Shown here in pieces: positions 16,383 through 26,100 of a DNA stretch of 64,000 nucleotides. The stretch lies in NCBI RefSeq assembly GCF_000830005.1, contig NZ_CP010407.1, forward strand, positions 4,654,001 through 4,718,000. The letters are read 5' to 3'. The notes beneath the pieces are model-generated. The model saw only the letters and a program-made list of their open reading frames with translations. It had not been told where the DNA came from and ran no database searches. The DNA is from Streptomyces vietnamensis. Lineage in GTDB: Bacteria; Actinomycetota; Actinomycetes; Streptomycetales; Streptomycetaceae. How positions within the stretch are numbered: the first letter of the stretch is position 1; every line of letters begins with the position of its first letter. The translations under genes and the position numbers were made by a program.

Positions 16383-17335
16383 CACGCCACCCGGCGGCGC
16401 GCGTACTCCGCGATCTCGGCCATCGGCGGCCGCTCCTCCGTGTCCACCGCGTACGTCCGCGGCTCGAAGCCCTGTTCGCCCCGCTCGAACTGCGTCAGCC
16501 TCGGCCGTACGAGATGCCCCCGGGACAGCCGCAGCTGCGCCGTCCGGTAGATCGCCGCCGCCATCCGGCCGAGCGCCTGCCCGTCCTGGTGCCGGTGCTT
16601 GCGCACCCCCACGTCCACCTGTGCGAGCGCGTCCAGGCCCACCGTGTGCAGGGCGTCCACGAGCAGCCCCAGCTCCACTCCGTAACCGACGGGGAACGGG
16701 AGCCGTTCGAGGAGCGAGCGCCTCGCCGCGTACTCGCCGCCCAGCGGCTGCACGAAGCCGGCCAGCTGCGGCCAGTGGAGGTTCAGGAGCGGGCGGGCCA
16801 CCAGTTCCGTGACCCGGCCGCCCTGACCAGGGGTGTCTCCGAACGGGCGGTCGTACATCGCCTTCACGAAGTCCACGTCCGGGTCCGTGAGCAGCGGGCC
16901 CACGATCCCCGTCACGAAATCCGCCGAGAAGTCCCGCAGGTCCGCGTCCACGAAGCAGACCACGTCCCCGCTCGTCACCATCAGTGACCGCCAGAGCACC
17001 TCGCCCTTGCCGGGGACCGCCGGTATCCGGGGGAGTATCGCGTCCCGCGCGACCACCCGCGCGCCGGCCGCCGCCGCCACCTCCGCCGTACGGTCCGTGG
17101 AGCCCGAGTCGATCACCACCAGCTCGTCGACGAGGGGGACGGACTCGGTCATCAGCTCGCGGCGGATCACGGAGACGATGTCCCCGACCGTCGCCTCCTC
17201 GTTCAGCGCGGGCAGCACGACGCTGACCTTCGTCCCCCGCTTGGCGGCGAGCACCCGGTCCAGCGGGCGGTCGGACACGGACCAGGACCGCCGGGCCAGC
17301 CAGCGCTCCACTTCCTCCAGCAACGTGATCTCCAT
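16382..17335 (-). CDS. gpgS: glucosyl-3-phosphoglycerate synthase-like GT-A glycosyltransferase
   Basis: A GT-A glycosyltransferase of 317 residues resembling actinobacterial GpgS, which moves glucose from a nucleotide sugar to 3-phosphoglycerate. It has KVSVVLPALNEEATVGDIV at the nucleotide site, VIDSGSTDRT, the metal-binding VCFVDADLRDF near residue 145, PLGGEYAARRSLLERLPFPVGYGVE and the C-terminal KHRHQDGQALGRM. ATG 17335 gives the usual start; a start at 17410 is possible and the ribosome site is weak for both. Nearby otsA and otsB suggest a shared role in glucose-based osmolytes or methylglucose polysaccharide. Its leader faces the thrC riboswitch. Confidence 0.8.
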   Translation of the reverse strand: MEITLLEEVERWLARRSWSVSDRPLDRVLAAKRGTKVSVVLPALNEEATVGDIVSVIRRELMTESVPLVDELVVIDSGSTDRTAEVAAAAGARVVARDAILPRIPAVPGKGEVLWRSLMVTSGDVVCFVDADLRDFSADFVTGIVGPLLTDPDVDFVKAMYDRPFGDTPGQGGRVTELVARPLLNLHWPQLAGFVQPLGGEYAARRSLLERLPFPVGYGVELGLLVDALHTVGLDALAQVDVGVRKHRHQDGQALGRMAAAIYRTAQLRLSRGHLVRPRLTQFERGEQGFEPRTYAVDTEERPPMAEIAEYARRRVA

Positions 17336-17439
17336 CTCGCGGATCGGACGTCGGTCTCCACCTTCGAAGCCTTCGGTTACAGTCTTGAACAACGCGGATG
17401 CCCGATGCATGTCGGGGTGCCGCCCGCGTCTCACAATCG

Positions 17440-17556
17440 AATACCGCTCATCCAGAGGGGCAGAGGGAAACGGCCCGTTGAAGCCCCGGCAACCCTCCAG
17501 TCGGTTACTCGTCCTCCAGCGAGGTCCCCGGCTAGGGAAGGTGCCAAATCCGTCTC
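17440..17556 (+). promoter_or_regulatory. SAM-I (S-box) riboswitch upstream of thrC
   Basis: The conserved S-box core is clear: AGAGGGGCAGAGGGA, then ACGGCCCGTTGAAGCCCCGG and CAACC, a variable P3/P4 region, and GGTGCCAAATCC closing the core at about 17540-17551. Only bounds of P1 are approximate. It lies about 50 bp before thrC, with no obvious T-tailed terminator, so control is probably at translation. SAM binding should reduce threonine synthase when methionine and SAM are plentiful, or tune the threonine/methionine branch. Confidence 0.88.
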
Positions 17557-17606
17557 ATGGCGAAAAATTCGTCATGGGAAAGATGAGGAGAAAGGGCCTC
17601 GCCTCC

Positions 17607-18893
17607 ATGGCTGCACAGACCGCCGTACCCACCAGCACCGTCGACCTCGGTCCCGCTTCCGGGCTTTCCTGTCGCGAATGCGGTGAGGTCTTCCCGCTCG
17701 GCCCGATCTTCGCCTGCGAACTCTGTTTCGGACCGCTCGAAGTCGCGTACGACCTTCCCACCGGTGACCCCGAGGCGCTGCGCAAGCAGATCGAGGCCGG
17801 CCCCGCCAACATCTGGCGCTACGCCCCCCTCCTGCCCGTCCCCGCCGACGTCGCCGAGAAGCCCAACCTGAACCCCGGCTGGACCAAGCTCATCCAGGCC
17901 GACAACCTCGCCGCCGCGATCGGCGTCGAGCCCGGCAAGCTCTTCGTCAAGGACGACTCCGGCAACCCGACCCACTCCTTCAAGGACCGGGTCGTCGCCC
18001 AGGCGCTCGAAGCCGCCCGCGCCTTCGGCTTCACCACCCTCTCCTGCTCCTCCACCGGCAACCTGGCCGGCGCCGTCGGCGCCGCCGCCGCCCGCGCCGG
18101 CTTCCGCTCCTGCGTGTTCATCCCGCACGACCTGGAGCAGGGCAAGGTCGTCATGGCCGGTGTCTACGGCGGTGACCTCGTCGCCATCGAGGGCAACTAC
18201 GACGACGTCAACCGCTTCTGCTCGGAGCTCATCGGCGACCCGCTCGGCGAGGGCTGGGGCTTCGTGAACGTCAACCTCCGCCCGTACTACGGCGAGGGCT
18301 CCAAGACGCTCGCGTACGAGATCTGCGAGCAGCTCGGCTGGGTCATCCCCGACCAGCTCGTCATCCCGATCGCCTCGGGCTCGCAGCTGACGAAGATCGA
18401 CAAGGGTCTGCAGGAGCTCATCAAGCTCGGCCTCGTCGAGGACAAGCCGTACAAGATCTTCGGCGCCCAGGCCGAGGGCTGCTCCCCGGTGTCGGCGGCC
18501 TTCAAGGCCGGGCACGACGTCGTACGGCCCCAGAAGCCGAACACCATCGCCAAGTCCCTCGCCATCGGCAACCCGGCCGACGGCCCGTACGTCCTCGACA
18601 TCGCCCGCCGGACCGGCGGCGCCGTGGAGGACGTCGACGACGAGCAGGTCGTCGACGCCATCAAGCTGCTCGCGCAGACCGAGGGCGTCTTCGCCGAGAC
18701 CGCGGGCGGCGTGACCGTCGGCGTCACCAAGAAGCTCGTCGAGGCCGGTCTCATCGACCCGAGCCTCACCACCGTCGTCCTCAACACCGGCGACGGACTC
18801 AAGACCCTGGACGCGGTGGCCGAAACCTCTCAGGCGACCGCCACCATCCGCCCGAGCCTGGACGCGTTCCGCGACGCCGGCCTGGCGCTCTGA
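17607..18893 (+). CDS. thrC: threonine synthase
   Basis: A PLP enzyme of 428 residues that turns O-phosphohomoserine into threonine. It has a zinc-ribbon-like N-terminus (LSCRECGEVFPL...CELCFGPLE), common in the actinobacterial/archaeal type. The PLP lysine is in NPTHSFKDRV near residue 118, and the phosphate-binding loop is SCSSTGNLAGA. GSQLTKIDKG and TGDGLKTLD complete the family pattern. ATG 17607 is chosen, with AAAGG about 11 bases upstream; in-frame ATGs at 17574 and 17583 lie in the riboswitch expression region. It is followed after 14 bp by a MoaD/ThiS-like gene. Confidence 0.95.
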   Translation: MAAQTAVPTSTVDLGPASGLSCRECGEVFPLGPIFACELCFGPLEVAYDLPTGDPEALRKQIEAGPANIWRYAPLLPVPADVAEKPNLNPGWTKLIQADNLAAAIGVEPGKLFVKDDSGNPTHSFKDRVVAQALEAARAFGFTTLSCSSTGNLAGAVGAAAARAGFRSCVFIPHDLEQGKVVMAGVYGGDLVAIEGNYDDVNRFCSELIGDPLGEGWGFVNVNLRPYYGEGSKTLAYEICEQLGWVIPDQLVIPIASGSQLTKIDKGLQELIKLGLVEDKPYKIFGAQAEGCSPVSAAFKAGHDVVRPQKPNTIAKSLAIGNPADGPYVLDIARRTGGAVEDVDDEQVVDAIKLLAQTEGVFAETAGGVTVGVTKKLVEAGLIDPSLTTVVLNTGDGLKTLDAVAETSQATATIRPSLDAFRDAGLAL

Positions 18894-18907
18894 AAGGTAA
18901 CGAAGAC

Positions 18908-19186
18908 ATGGCCGTGAACGTCCGCATCCCCACCATCCTCCGCACCTACACGGGCGGGCAGTCCGAGGTCCAGGCCGAGGGCGCGACCCTCGCCGAGGTC
19001 ATCGCGGACCTGGAGAAGAACCACACCGGCATCGCCGCCCGCGTCCTGGACGACCAGGGAAAGCTGCGCCGCTTCGTCAACGTCTACGTCAACGACGACG
19101 ACGTGCGCTTCGAGCAGGGCCTGGAGACGGCCACCCCGGCCGGCGCGGGCGTCTCGATCATCCCGGCCGTCGCCGGAGGCTGCTGA
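18908..19186 (+). CDS. MoaD/ThiS-family sulfur carrier ending in Gly-Gly-Cys
   Basis: A 92-residue ubiquitin-fold sulfur carrier, probably CysO-like. The fold is seen in VRIPTILRTYTGG, TLAEVIADLEKNH and RRFVNVYVNDDDVRF. Working carriers end in Gly-Gly so that the C-terminus can be adenylated and turned into a thiocarboxylate; here the codons end VAGGC, with one extra encoded cysteine. The final residue must be removed by a JAMM/Mec-type protease before activation, as in the QbsE type, or the protein is used differently. It follows thrC by 14 bp, and a terminator follows at 19227. Link to cysteine or methionine sulfur supply is inferred. Confidence 0.88.
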   Translation: MAVNVRIPTILRTYTGGQSEVQAEGATLAEVIADLEKNHTGIAARVLDDQGKLRRFVNVYVNDDDVRFEQGLETATPAGAGVSIIPAVAGGC

Positions 19187-19226
19187 TCCTCGGCTGAGCC
19201 TTCGCCGAGGCCTACCGGTCAGTACG

Positions 19227-19263
19227 AATTGCCCCTTCCGCGCGATAAGCGGAAGGGGCAATT
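19227..19263 (+). terminator. terminator after the thrC-MoaD unit
   Basis: A perfect 15-bp stem, AATTGCCCCTTCCGC with GCGGAAGGGGCAATT, around a 7-base loop, 40 bp after the MoaD-like stop. Confidence 0.9.
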
Positions 19264-19595
19264 CTGCATGGTTGAGCGCGGTAGAGTTGGGGAAGTCCCC
19301 TCCGCTGCGCATGCCGAACGCATATGAGAATGCGTCTCCGCACGACAAGAAGCAGCCAAAGTGCCTGCACGTTGTGTACGTTCTGCGTGCTTTGCCGGGC
19401 CCGACTTGCCCCGTGATCCAGGGGATTATCCCCAATTCCCCTTTCCGGCGCGCCCAGAATTCTCGGTCGAATGACCTGTTGCAGAGGGCAGTTGGGCAGA
19501 TACATTCAGCGGCGGTCGACGCGTTCCGGCGCAGGGTCTGACCCGGGTCCGCGAGGTGCGGTCCCGCGCAAGGGCCAGTAATAGGGGAGTTAGGC
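19264..19595. other. 332-bp leader/promoter region of the cold-shock gene
   Basis: No convincing gene; a short open frame from 19272 has no family likeness or ribosome site. The stretch is AT-richer than its surroundings, as long 5' leaders of cold-shock genes are. It contains a small imperfect inverted repeat GGGGATTATCCCCAATTCCCC at about 19422 (written here as one 21-base region, arms GGGGATT and AATTCCCC). Confidence 0.45.
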
Positions 19596-19799
19596 ATGGC
19601 TCAGGGCACCGTCAAGTGGTTCAACGCGGAGAAGGGCTACGGCTTCATCGCGGTAGACGGTGGTGCGGATGTTTTCGTCCACTACAGCGCGATCCAGATG
19701 GATGGCTACCGCAGCCTCGAAGAGGGCCAGCGGGTCGAGTTCGAGATCTCGCAGGGCCAGAAGGGTCCGCAGGCGGACATGGTCAAGCTCGCCGTCTGA
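19596..19799 (+). CDS. CspA-family cold-shock protein
   Basis: A 67-residue cold-shock domain, the whole length of the family. The RNA-binding motifs are both present: RNP1 as KGYGFIAV and RNP2 as VFVHYSAI, after the [14 protein letters not shown] start. It binds single-stranded RNA or DNA and acts as an RNA chaperone in the cytoplasm. AGGGGAG precedes the ATG. It is monocistronic, with a strong terminator at 19834 and then a tandem repeat array before groEL. Confidence 0.97.
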   Translation: MAQGTVKWFNAEKGYGFIAVDGGADVFVHYSAIQMDGYRSLEEGQRVEFEISQGQKGPQADMVKLAV

Positions 19800-19833
19800 G
19801 CGCGGCGCGATCGGCCACCGACGCAACGCCGTC

Positions 19834-19869
19834 GAGGGGTCCGCATCCCTGAGGGGATGCGGACCCCTC
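19834..19869 (+). terminator. cold-shock gene terminator
   Basis: A perfect 16-bp stem, GAGGGGTCCGCATCCC with GGGATGCGGACCCCTC, and a 4-base loop. Its right arm is the start of the 19-bp tandem array that follows. Confidence 0.92.
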
Positions 19870-20031
19870 GTGCGTTCCCGGACCCCTCGTGCGTTCCCGG
19901 ACCCCTCGTGCGTTCCCGGACCCCTCGTGCGTTCCCGGACCCCTCGTGCGTTCCCGGGCTCCTTGCGCGTTCTCGGGTCCCTGGTGTGCTCCCGGGCCCT
20001 TCGCGCGTTCCCGGCCCCCTCGTGCGTTCCG
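19861..20031 (+). repeat. 19-bp x 9 tandem array downstream of the csp terminator
   Basis: Unit GGACCCCTCGTGCGTTCCC. Five identical copies run from 19861 to 19955, followed by four diverged copies (19956, 19975, 19994, 20013). The GGACCCCTC part equals the end of the terminator's right arm, so every unit could pair with the terminator's left arm. There are no spacers, so it is not CRISPR. Confidence 0.97.
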
Positions 20032-20072
20032 CCCCGGCCACCCCCTGGTCACCTCCCGAAACGCGAGAGTCG

Positions 20073-21894
<1,822 letters not shown>

Positions 21895-21944
21895 TCCTGA
21901 CGGATCGGCAGTTCATCGCTGAACGCGCAACCCGCGAACGCGAA

Positions 21945-21980
21945 CGAGGGCGGCACCCCCACCAGGGGGTGCCGCCCTCG
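21945..21980 (+). terminator. groEL terminator
   Basis: A perfect 16-bp stem, CGAGGGCGGCACCCCC with GGGGGTGCCGCCCTCG, and a 4-base loop, 50 bp after the stop. Confidence 0.92.
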
Positions 21981-21988
21981 GGCGTTTC

Positions 21989-22040
21989 TCAGTGACGCTG
22001 ATCAGGGGCGCCGATCAGTGACGCTGATCAGGGGCGCCGA
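21989..22040. repeat. 26-bp x 2 exact tandem repeat abutting a stop codon
   Basis: A 26-bp unit beginning TCAGTGACGCTGATCAGG occurs at 21989 and 22015; a third partial copy begins with the stop codon of the next (minus-strand) gene at 22041. Confidence 0.95.
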
Positions 22041-23726
22041 TCAGCGCACGTCGACGTAGTCCCCGCCGGCCGAGGCCGGGGAGTTGAAGTGCCGGTAGTC
22101 GCCGAAGCAGTAGATCCGCCAGCTGCCGTCGGCGCTCGCCCTCGCCTTCAGGGAGACCTTTCCGGCGGAGCTGGAGCGACCGGAGGCCACGGTCTTCCAG
22201 GTCGTCGAGCCCTTCGCCTGGAACTGCAGGACGACCGGAGCGTTCCCGTACGCCCGCCAGGCCCCGTCCCAGTAGTGCTGGAGCCCGCCGGTCGCGGTCA
22301 CGTACCCGCCCTTGGCGACCGGCTCGGGGCCGGCGTTCAGGGAGACGATCCGGGTGTCGTTGCGGGCGAGCCGGAAGGACCCGGAGCCGGACTCCGCGAA
22401 CTGGTCGCTGGTCAGGTGCCGGACCCGGAACCAGCCGCCGCGGCTCGCGGCCTTGAGCGTGAACGCGTTGTAGTACGAGTCGCTCACGCTCGTCGTGGCG
22501 ATCTTCTTCCAGCCGCCGTCGACGGACTGTTCCAGCTGGATGTACTGCGCCCCCATGATGGACGTCTCCCCTCCGTACATGGCGCGGAAGGTGCCGGTGA
22601 CCGTGACCCGGCCGTCGGCGGAGAGGCCGATGGACGTGAGGTCGGTGCGGGACTCCTTGGGGATGGCGAGCGGCCCGTAGACCGATTCGAAGTTCAGGTA
22701 CCGGTCCGGGGATTCGACCGTCCAGCCGCCCGCCTCCCCGCCCGAGGCGGCGACGAGCTTCGCGCTGAAGCGGCCGTCCGCCCCCGTGGAGACGGTCACG
22801 GGCGTGCCGATCCCGTACTGGGGGGCGCCGATGCGCACCCGGACGGGTTCGTTCGCGACCGGCGCGTTCCCGGCCGCCGGGTCGGTCATCCGGCCGCTGA
22901 TGGTGACGGTCGTGCCGTTGAGCGCCCGCTTCTTGTCGGCGGTGGCCGTGACGGTCACCTTGCGCGGCACCCATTCGTAGACGCTGTGGGGCGTCTCGAC
23001 GGAGCCGTGGACCTCGGCGGTGTCCTCCGAGAAGGACGCCCAGACGTTGCTGTAGCTGCCGAGGTCCTCGCTGGTGATCGGGTACGCCTCGCCCTTGAAC
23101 CGGCCGGTCGCGTCGGTGACGGCCTGGGCCGTGGGGGCGGTCTCCCTGGGGACCAGCCGGTAGGAGACCGAGCGGCCCTCCAGCGGCACCGCGTCCCCGG
23201 ATCCGGGCTGGATCCCGACGAGGGTGCCGGAGGGGTAGGTGTTGCGGTCGGTGTAGGTGGGCTTGCTGAGGCTGAAGGCGGGCATCGCCGGGCGCAGCCG
23301 GAAGTCGAGCTGTCCGGCGTCGGTGCGGGTGAGCTTGTTGCCGAGCGAGTCGGTGGCGGTGACGTCGATGGAGTACGTGCCGAGGGCCGGGATGGTGCCG
23401 CCGTCCTCGACGAGCTTCAGCGTGGCCTCGTCGGGCAGCCGGAAGGTGTTGGCGAGCCTCGGGTCCCAGACGGGTCCCGGGGTGAGCGACGGGATGTCGG
23501 CGAGGACGGTGTCGCCCTGCCGGATCCGGGCCGAGACGGCGGTGACCTTGGCCTGCGGCGCGTCGGTCCAGGCGGTCACCTGGAAGATGCCGCGCTGGGC
23601 GTCGTCGGTGACCGCCCGGCCGATGCCGACGGTCGGGGTGCCCTCGGCGAGGGCGGGGGCGGTCGACGCGGCCAGTGCCACGGCCGCGACGGCCGCCGTC
23701 AGGGAGAGGCGGAGGTCAGCGCGCAT
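22041..23726 (-). CDS. secreted Ig-like repeat protein (paralogue A)
   Basis: A 561-residue exported protein. Residues 1-28 are a signal peptide ending APALA-EG. The rest is beta-rich with repeated Ig-like modules: KKRALNGTTVTISGRM, then two C-terminal modules built around GGYVTATGGLQHYWDGAW and TTWKTVASGRSSSAGKVSLKA. These modules recur in Streptomyces secreted proteins and have no catalytic residues, so binding or structural use outside the cell is likely. It overlaps the upstream paralogue's stop by about 11 bp (start ATG 23726; ATG 23741 also possible), so the two are coupled. Both end in a similar tail (YVDVR here, YIDAR there). Confidence 0.8.
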   Translation of the reverse strand: MRADLRLSLTAAVAAVALAASTAPALAEGTPTVGIGRAVTDDAQRGIFQVTAWTDAPQAKVTAVSARIRQGDTVLADIPSLTPGPVWDPRLANTFRLPDEATLKLVEDGGTIPALGTYSIDVTATDSLGNKLTRTDAGQLDFRLRPAMPAFSLSKPTYTDRNTYPSGTLVGIQPGSGDAVPLEGRSVSYRLVPRETAPTAQAVTDATGRFKGEAYPITSEDLGSYSNVWASFSEDTAEVHGSVETPHSVYEWVPRKVTVTATADKKRALNGTTVTISGRMTDPAAGNAPVANEPVRVRIGAPQYGIGTPVTVSTGADGRFSAKLVAASGGEAGGWTVESPDRYLNFESVYGPLAIPKESRTDLTSIGLSADGRVTVTGTFRAMYGGETSIMGAQYIQLEQSVDGGWKKIATTSVSDSYYNAFTLKAASRGGWFRVRHLTSDQFAESGSGSFRLARNDTRIVSLNAGPEPVAKGGYVTATGGLQHYWDGAWRAYGNAPVVLQFQAKGSTTWKTVASGRSSSAGKVSLKARASADGSWRIYCFGDYRHFNSPASAGGDYVDVR

Positions 23727-25413
23727 CGATGTACTTCGCATTCGTCTGGCTGTAGAAGTAGCTGCCCGTGGTGTTGAGGTAGAGCGCCCAGGAGCCGTCG
23801 CCGTAGGCGGTGGCGCGGTAGCTGAAGTTGCCGTAGCTGTTGGTGGTGAGGGTCTTGGTCACCCAGTACCACTGGGTCTCGCCCTTGGGCTTGTAGAGCA
23901 GGGTCAGCGTGACTCCGCCGAGCGGCTTCCAGACGCCGCCGACCTTGCGCTGGACGGTGCCGGAGACGGTCATCTTGCCGTTGACCACGGGCTGGGTGGG
24001 GCTGATGGTGAAGGCGGAGAAGCGGGTGAACGTGCGGGCCCGCTTCAGGGCCGTGCCGGTCTTGGCGACGAACTCGTTCGTCTCCGGGTGGTGGACGCGG
24101 TACAGCGCGCTCTCGTAGCCCGTGGTGGCGAGGGTGTAGTTGCAGTAGGCGTCGGTCCCGCCGGAGCGGAGGGTGCGCCAGGTGTGTCCGCCGTCCAGGG
24201 AGGCCTGGAGCTGCACCGGCTGGGCGGGCTCGCAGTATCCGGATCCGGTGCCGATCCGGCCCTTGGCGGTGACGGTCCGGTACTCGTCGAGGGTGATCGC
24301 GTACGAGGAGTACGAGAACTGCTGCGGGACGGCGATGTCGGTCTTGTCGTACACGTGGTTGCTGCCCTGGAAGTACACCGAGGGCCGCAGGGTCGTGTAG
24401 ACGAAGTCGGTGCTGTACTGGGCCTTCGCGGGGAAGCTGAAGGTGCCGGTCGCGGAGGAGGCGGCGCCGCCCAGTACGTTCACCGCCGTCCGGTCGTAGT
24501 ACCCCGGTTCGGTGCCGGTTGCGACGACGGGGGCTCCGGCGAAGGGCTTCCAGGTGCCGTCGACGTATCGCTCCACGTGGCCGGTGACCTGCACGTTCGT
24601 ACCGGCGAGCACGCGGTACTTGTTCAGGTCGGAGGCGATCCGGTAGACGAGCGGCTCGATGCCCAGGTGCTGGATCCGGGCCGGGTCGTCCGGGTCGTTG
24701 TCCGTGCCGGTGGTGAGGACGGTCGCGGTGCCGTCGTTGACCTCGGAGTTCGGGGTCAGCGGCAGGGAGAAGGTGCCGTCCGCGAGCGTGGTGGCGGTGG
24801 CGGTCATGGTGCGGGTTCCGCCGTCGATGTTCAGCATCACCTGCACCTTGGTGCCCTCGGGGGCGGTGGTGCGGGCGCCGGTGGCCGGGTTCCAGAGGGT
24901 GGTCGTGCCGGAGAGCACGGCCTGTCGCCGGTCGTAGCTGGTGGTGTCGCGGTCCCAGGAGACGGAGGAGACACCGACGTGCGGCTGGTAGGAGTAGGTG
25001 CCGGACCACTGCTTGGTGGTCTCCCCGGGCAGCCGGTAGTCGACCCGGACCGGGTAGTTCCCGAGCGCGGTGCCCTCGGGGAGGACGATCGGCGCGTCCG
25101 TTTTCCAGGCGTAGTTGTCCGAGGTGAGCGCCTCGGTGGAGGCCAGGACGGCGGCGTCCGGGGCGGTGGAGGCCAGCACGCTGACCTTGATCCAGAGCGC
25201 GCTCGCGGGCAGCGCCAGGCGGTAGCGCCCGTCGTCCAGCGTGCTGCCGGTCGTGGCCGGCCAGTCCGCGTGCGCGGCCGGGGCGTGGATGACGGCGGGC
25301 GTGATGACACCCGCCGAGAGGGCGAAGACGGCGGCCGCACGGACGAAGGCGTGCGGAAGCCTGCGCGTTGAGCGCGGCAAAGGGACCCCCCACAGGTCTG
25401 AGATCGCGGTCAC
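23716..25413 (-). CDS. secreted Ig-like repeat protein (paralogue B)
   Basis: About 565 residues, exported: a basic start (RSTRRLPHAF) is followed by a hydrophobic core and a cleavage site near AAHA-DW. Beta-rich modules are repeated, with KMTVSGTVQRKVGGVWKPLGG and YGNFSYRATAYGDGSW near the C-terminus, matching the layout of paralogue A. The start is uncertain: GTG 25413 gives a long signal region, while TTG 25380 has a GGGGGGT ribosome site and may be the true start. It is the first gene of a two-gene unit and is divergent from an AHSA1 gene. Confidence 0.75.
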   Translation of the reverse strand: MTAISDLWGVPLPRSTRRLPHAFVRAAAVFALSAGVITPAVIHAPAAHADWPATTGSTLDDGRYRLALPASALWIKVSVLASTAPDAAVLASTEALTSDNYAWKTDAPIVLPEGTALGNYPVRVDYRLPGETTKQWSGTYSYQPHVGVSSVSWDRDTTSYDRRQAVLSGTTTLWNPATGARTTAPEGTKVQVMLNIDGGTRTMTATATTLADGTFSLPLTPNSEVNDGTATVLTTGTDNDPDDPARIQHLGIEPLVYRIASDLNKYRVLAGTNVQVTGHVERYVDGTWKPFAGAPVVATGTEPGYYDRTAVNVLGGAASSATGTFSFPAKAQYSTDFVYTTLRPSVYFQGSNHVYDKTDIAVPQQFSYSSYAITLDEYRTVTAKGRIGTGSGYCEPAQPVQLQASLDGGHTWRTLRSGGTDAYCNYTLATTGYESALYRVHHPETNEFVAKTGTALKRARTFTRFSAFTISPTQPVVNGKMTVSGTVQRKVGGVWKPLGGVTLTLLYKPKGETQWYWVTKTLTTNSYGNFSYRATAYGDGSWALYLNTTGSYFYSQTNAKYIDAR

Positions 25414-25546
25414 GCCCTCAGCCGGGCGGCCGCGTGGCAGAACTTTAGCGCTCACCTGTTGAACATGTTCATTCCCTTTACGGGGATGCCGGGGCGGGGC
25501 GCCGGGGTGATCCTGGAATGGGCCCTTCGTGAAGGGAATCGGAGCG

Positions 25547-26020
25547 ATGGTCACCCTCCTGACGACGCCGGCCGACCGCGAACTGGTCATCACCCGCACC
25601 TTCGACGCCCCGCCGGACCGCGTCTGGGAGGCCTGGACGCGGCCCGAGCACGTACGGGAGTGGTACGGGGCGGCCGGACTGACCACCTCCGTCGTCGACA
25701 TCGACCTGCGGGCGGGCGGCGCCTGGCGCTGGGGCCAGACCGGGCCCGACGGCCAGGAGATCGTCTTCTCCGGCAGGTACGAGGACGTCGTCCCGGTGGA
25801 ACGGCTCGACTACACGGAGGTCTTCGAGCAGATGCCGGACGCCGAGCCGGTCCGCGTGACCCTCACCTTCGACGCGACCCCCGACGGCGGTACGGCCCTG
25901 ACCAGCACCTCCTTCTGGCCCTCGAACGAGATCAGGGACCAGGCGCTGGCGGCGGGCATGGAGACGGGGGTGAGGGAGCAGTACGACCGGCTGGCGGAGC
26001 ACCTGGCGGGGATGCGGTGA
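25547..26020 (+). CDS. AHSA1/SRPBCC-domain protein
   Basis: A 157-residue START/Bet v1-like protein of the AHSA1 family, with a hydrophobic ligand cavity. Family motifs are ELVITRTFDAPPDRVWEAWTR at the start, WYGAAG, and the acidic FSGRYEDVVPVERLDYTEVFE in the middle. Its ligand is unknown. ATG 25547 has purine-rich sequence upstream (AAGGGAATCGGAG); GTG 25529 is an alternative. It converges on a methyltransferase gene across a tandem repeat. Confidence 0.88.
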   Translation: MVTLLTTPADRELVITRTFDAPPDRVWEAWTRPEHVREWYGAAGLTTSVVDIDLRAGGAWRWGQTGPDGQEIVFSGRYEDVVPVERLDYTEVFEQMPDAEPVRVTLTFDATPDGGTALTSTSFWPSNEIRDQALAAGMETGVREQYDRLAEHLAGMR

Positions 26021-26052
26021 GTGCGAGTGCGGGGGTGCGCTGAGCCCCCGGC

Positions 26053-26100
26053 GGGTCACCGACAGGGTCAGCGACAGGGTCAGCGGCGGGGTCAGCGGCG
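26053..26100. repeat. 12-bp x 4 tandem repeat over the methyltransferase stop
   Basis: GGGTCACCGACA, GGGTCAGCGACA, GGGTCAGCGGCG, GGGTCAGCGGCG at 26053, 26065, 26077 and 26089. The last copy contains the stop codon (26092-26094) of the methyltransferase. Confidence 0.93.

Noticed and set aside
19272..19541. 89-codon gene upstream of the cold-shock gene
   Set aside because: No ribosome site, no family pattern, codon use unlike neighbours; fits a leader region.
19861..20031. CRISPR-like array
   Set aside because: The 19-bp units are directly adjacent with no spacers, and no cas genes are near.
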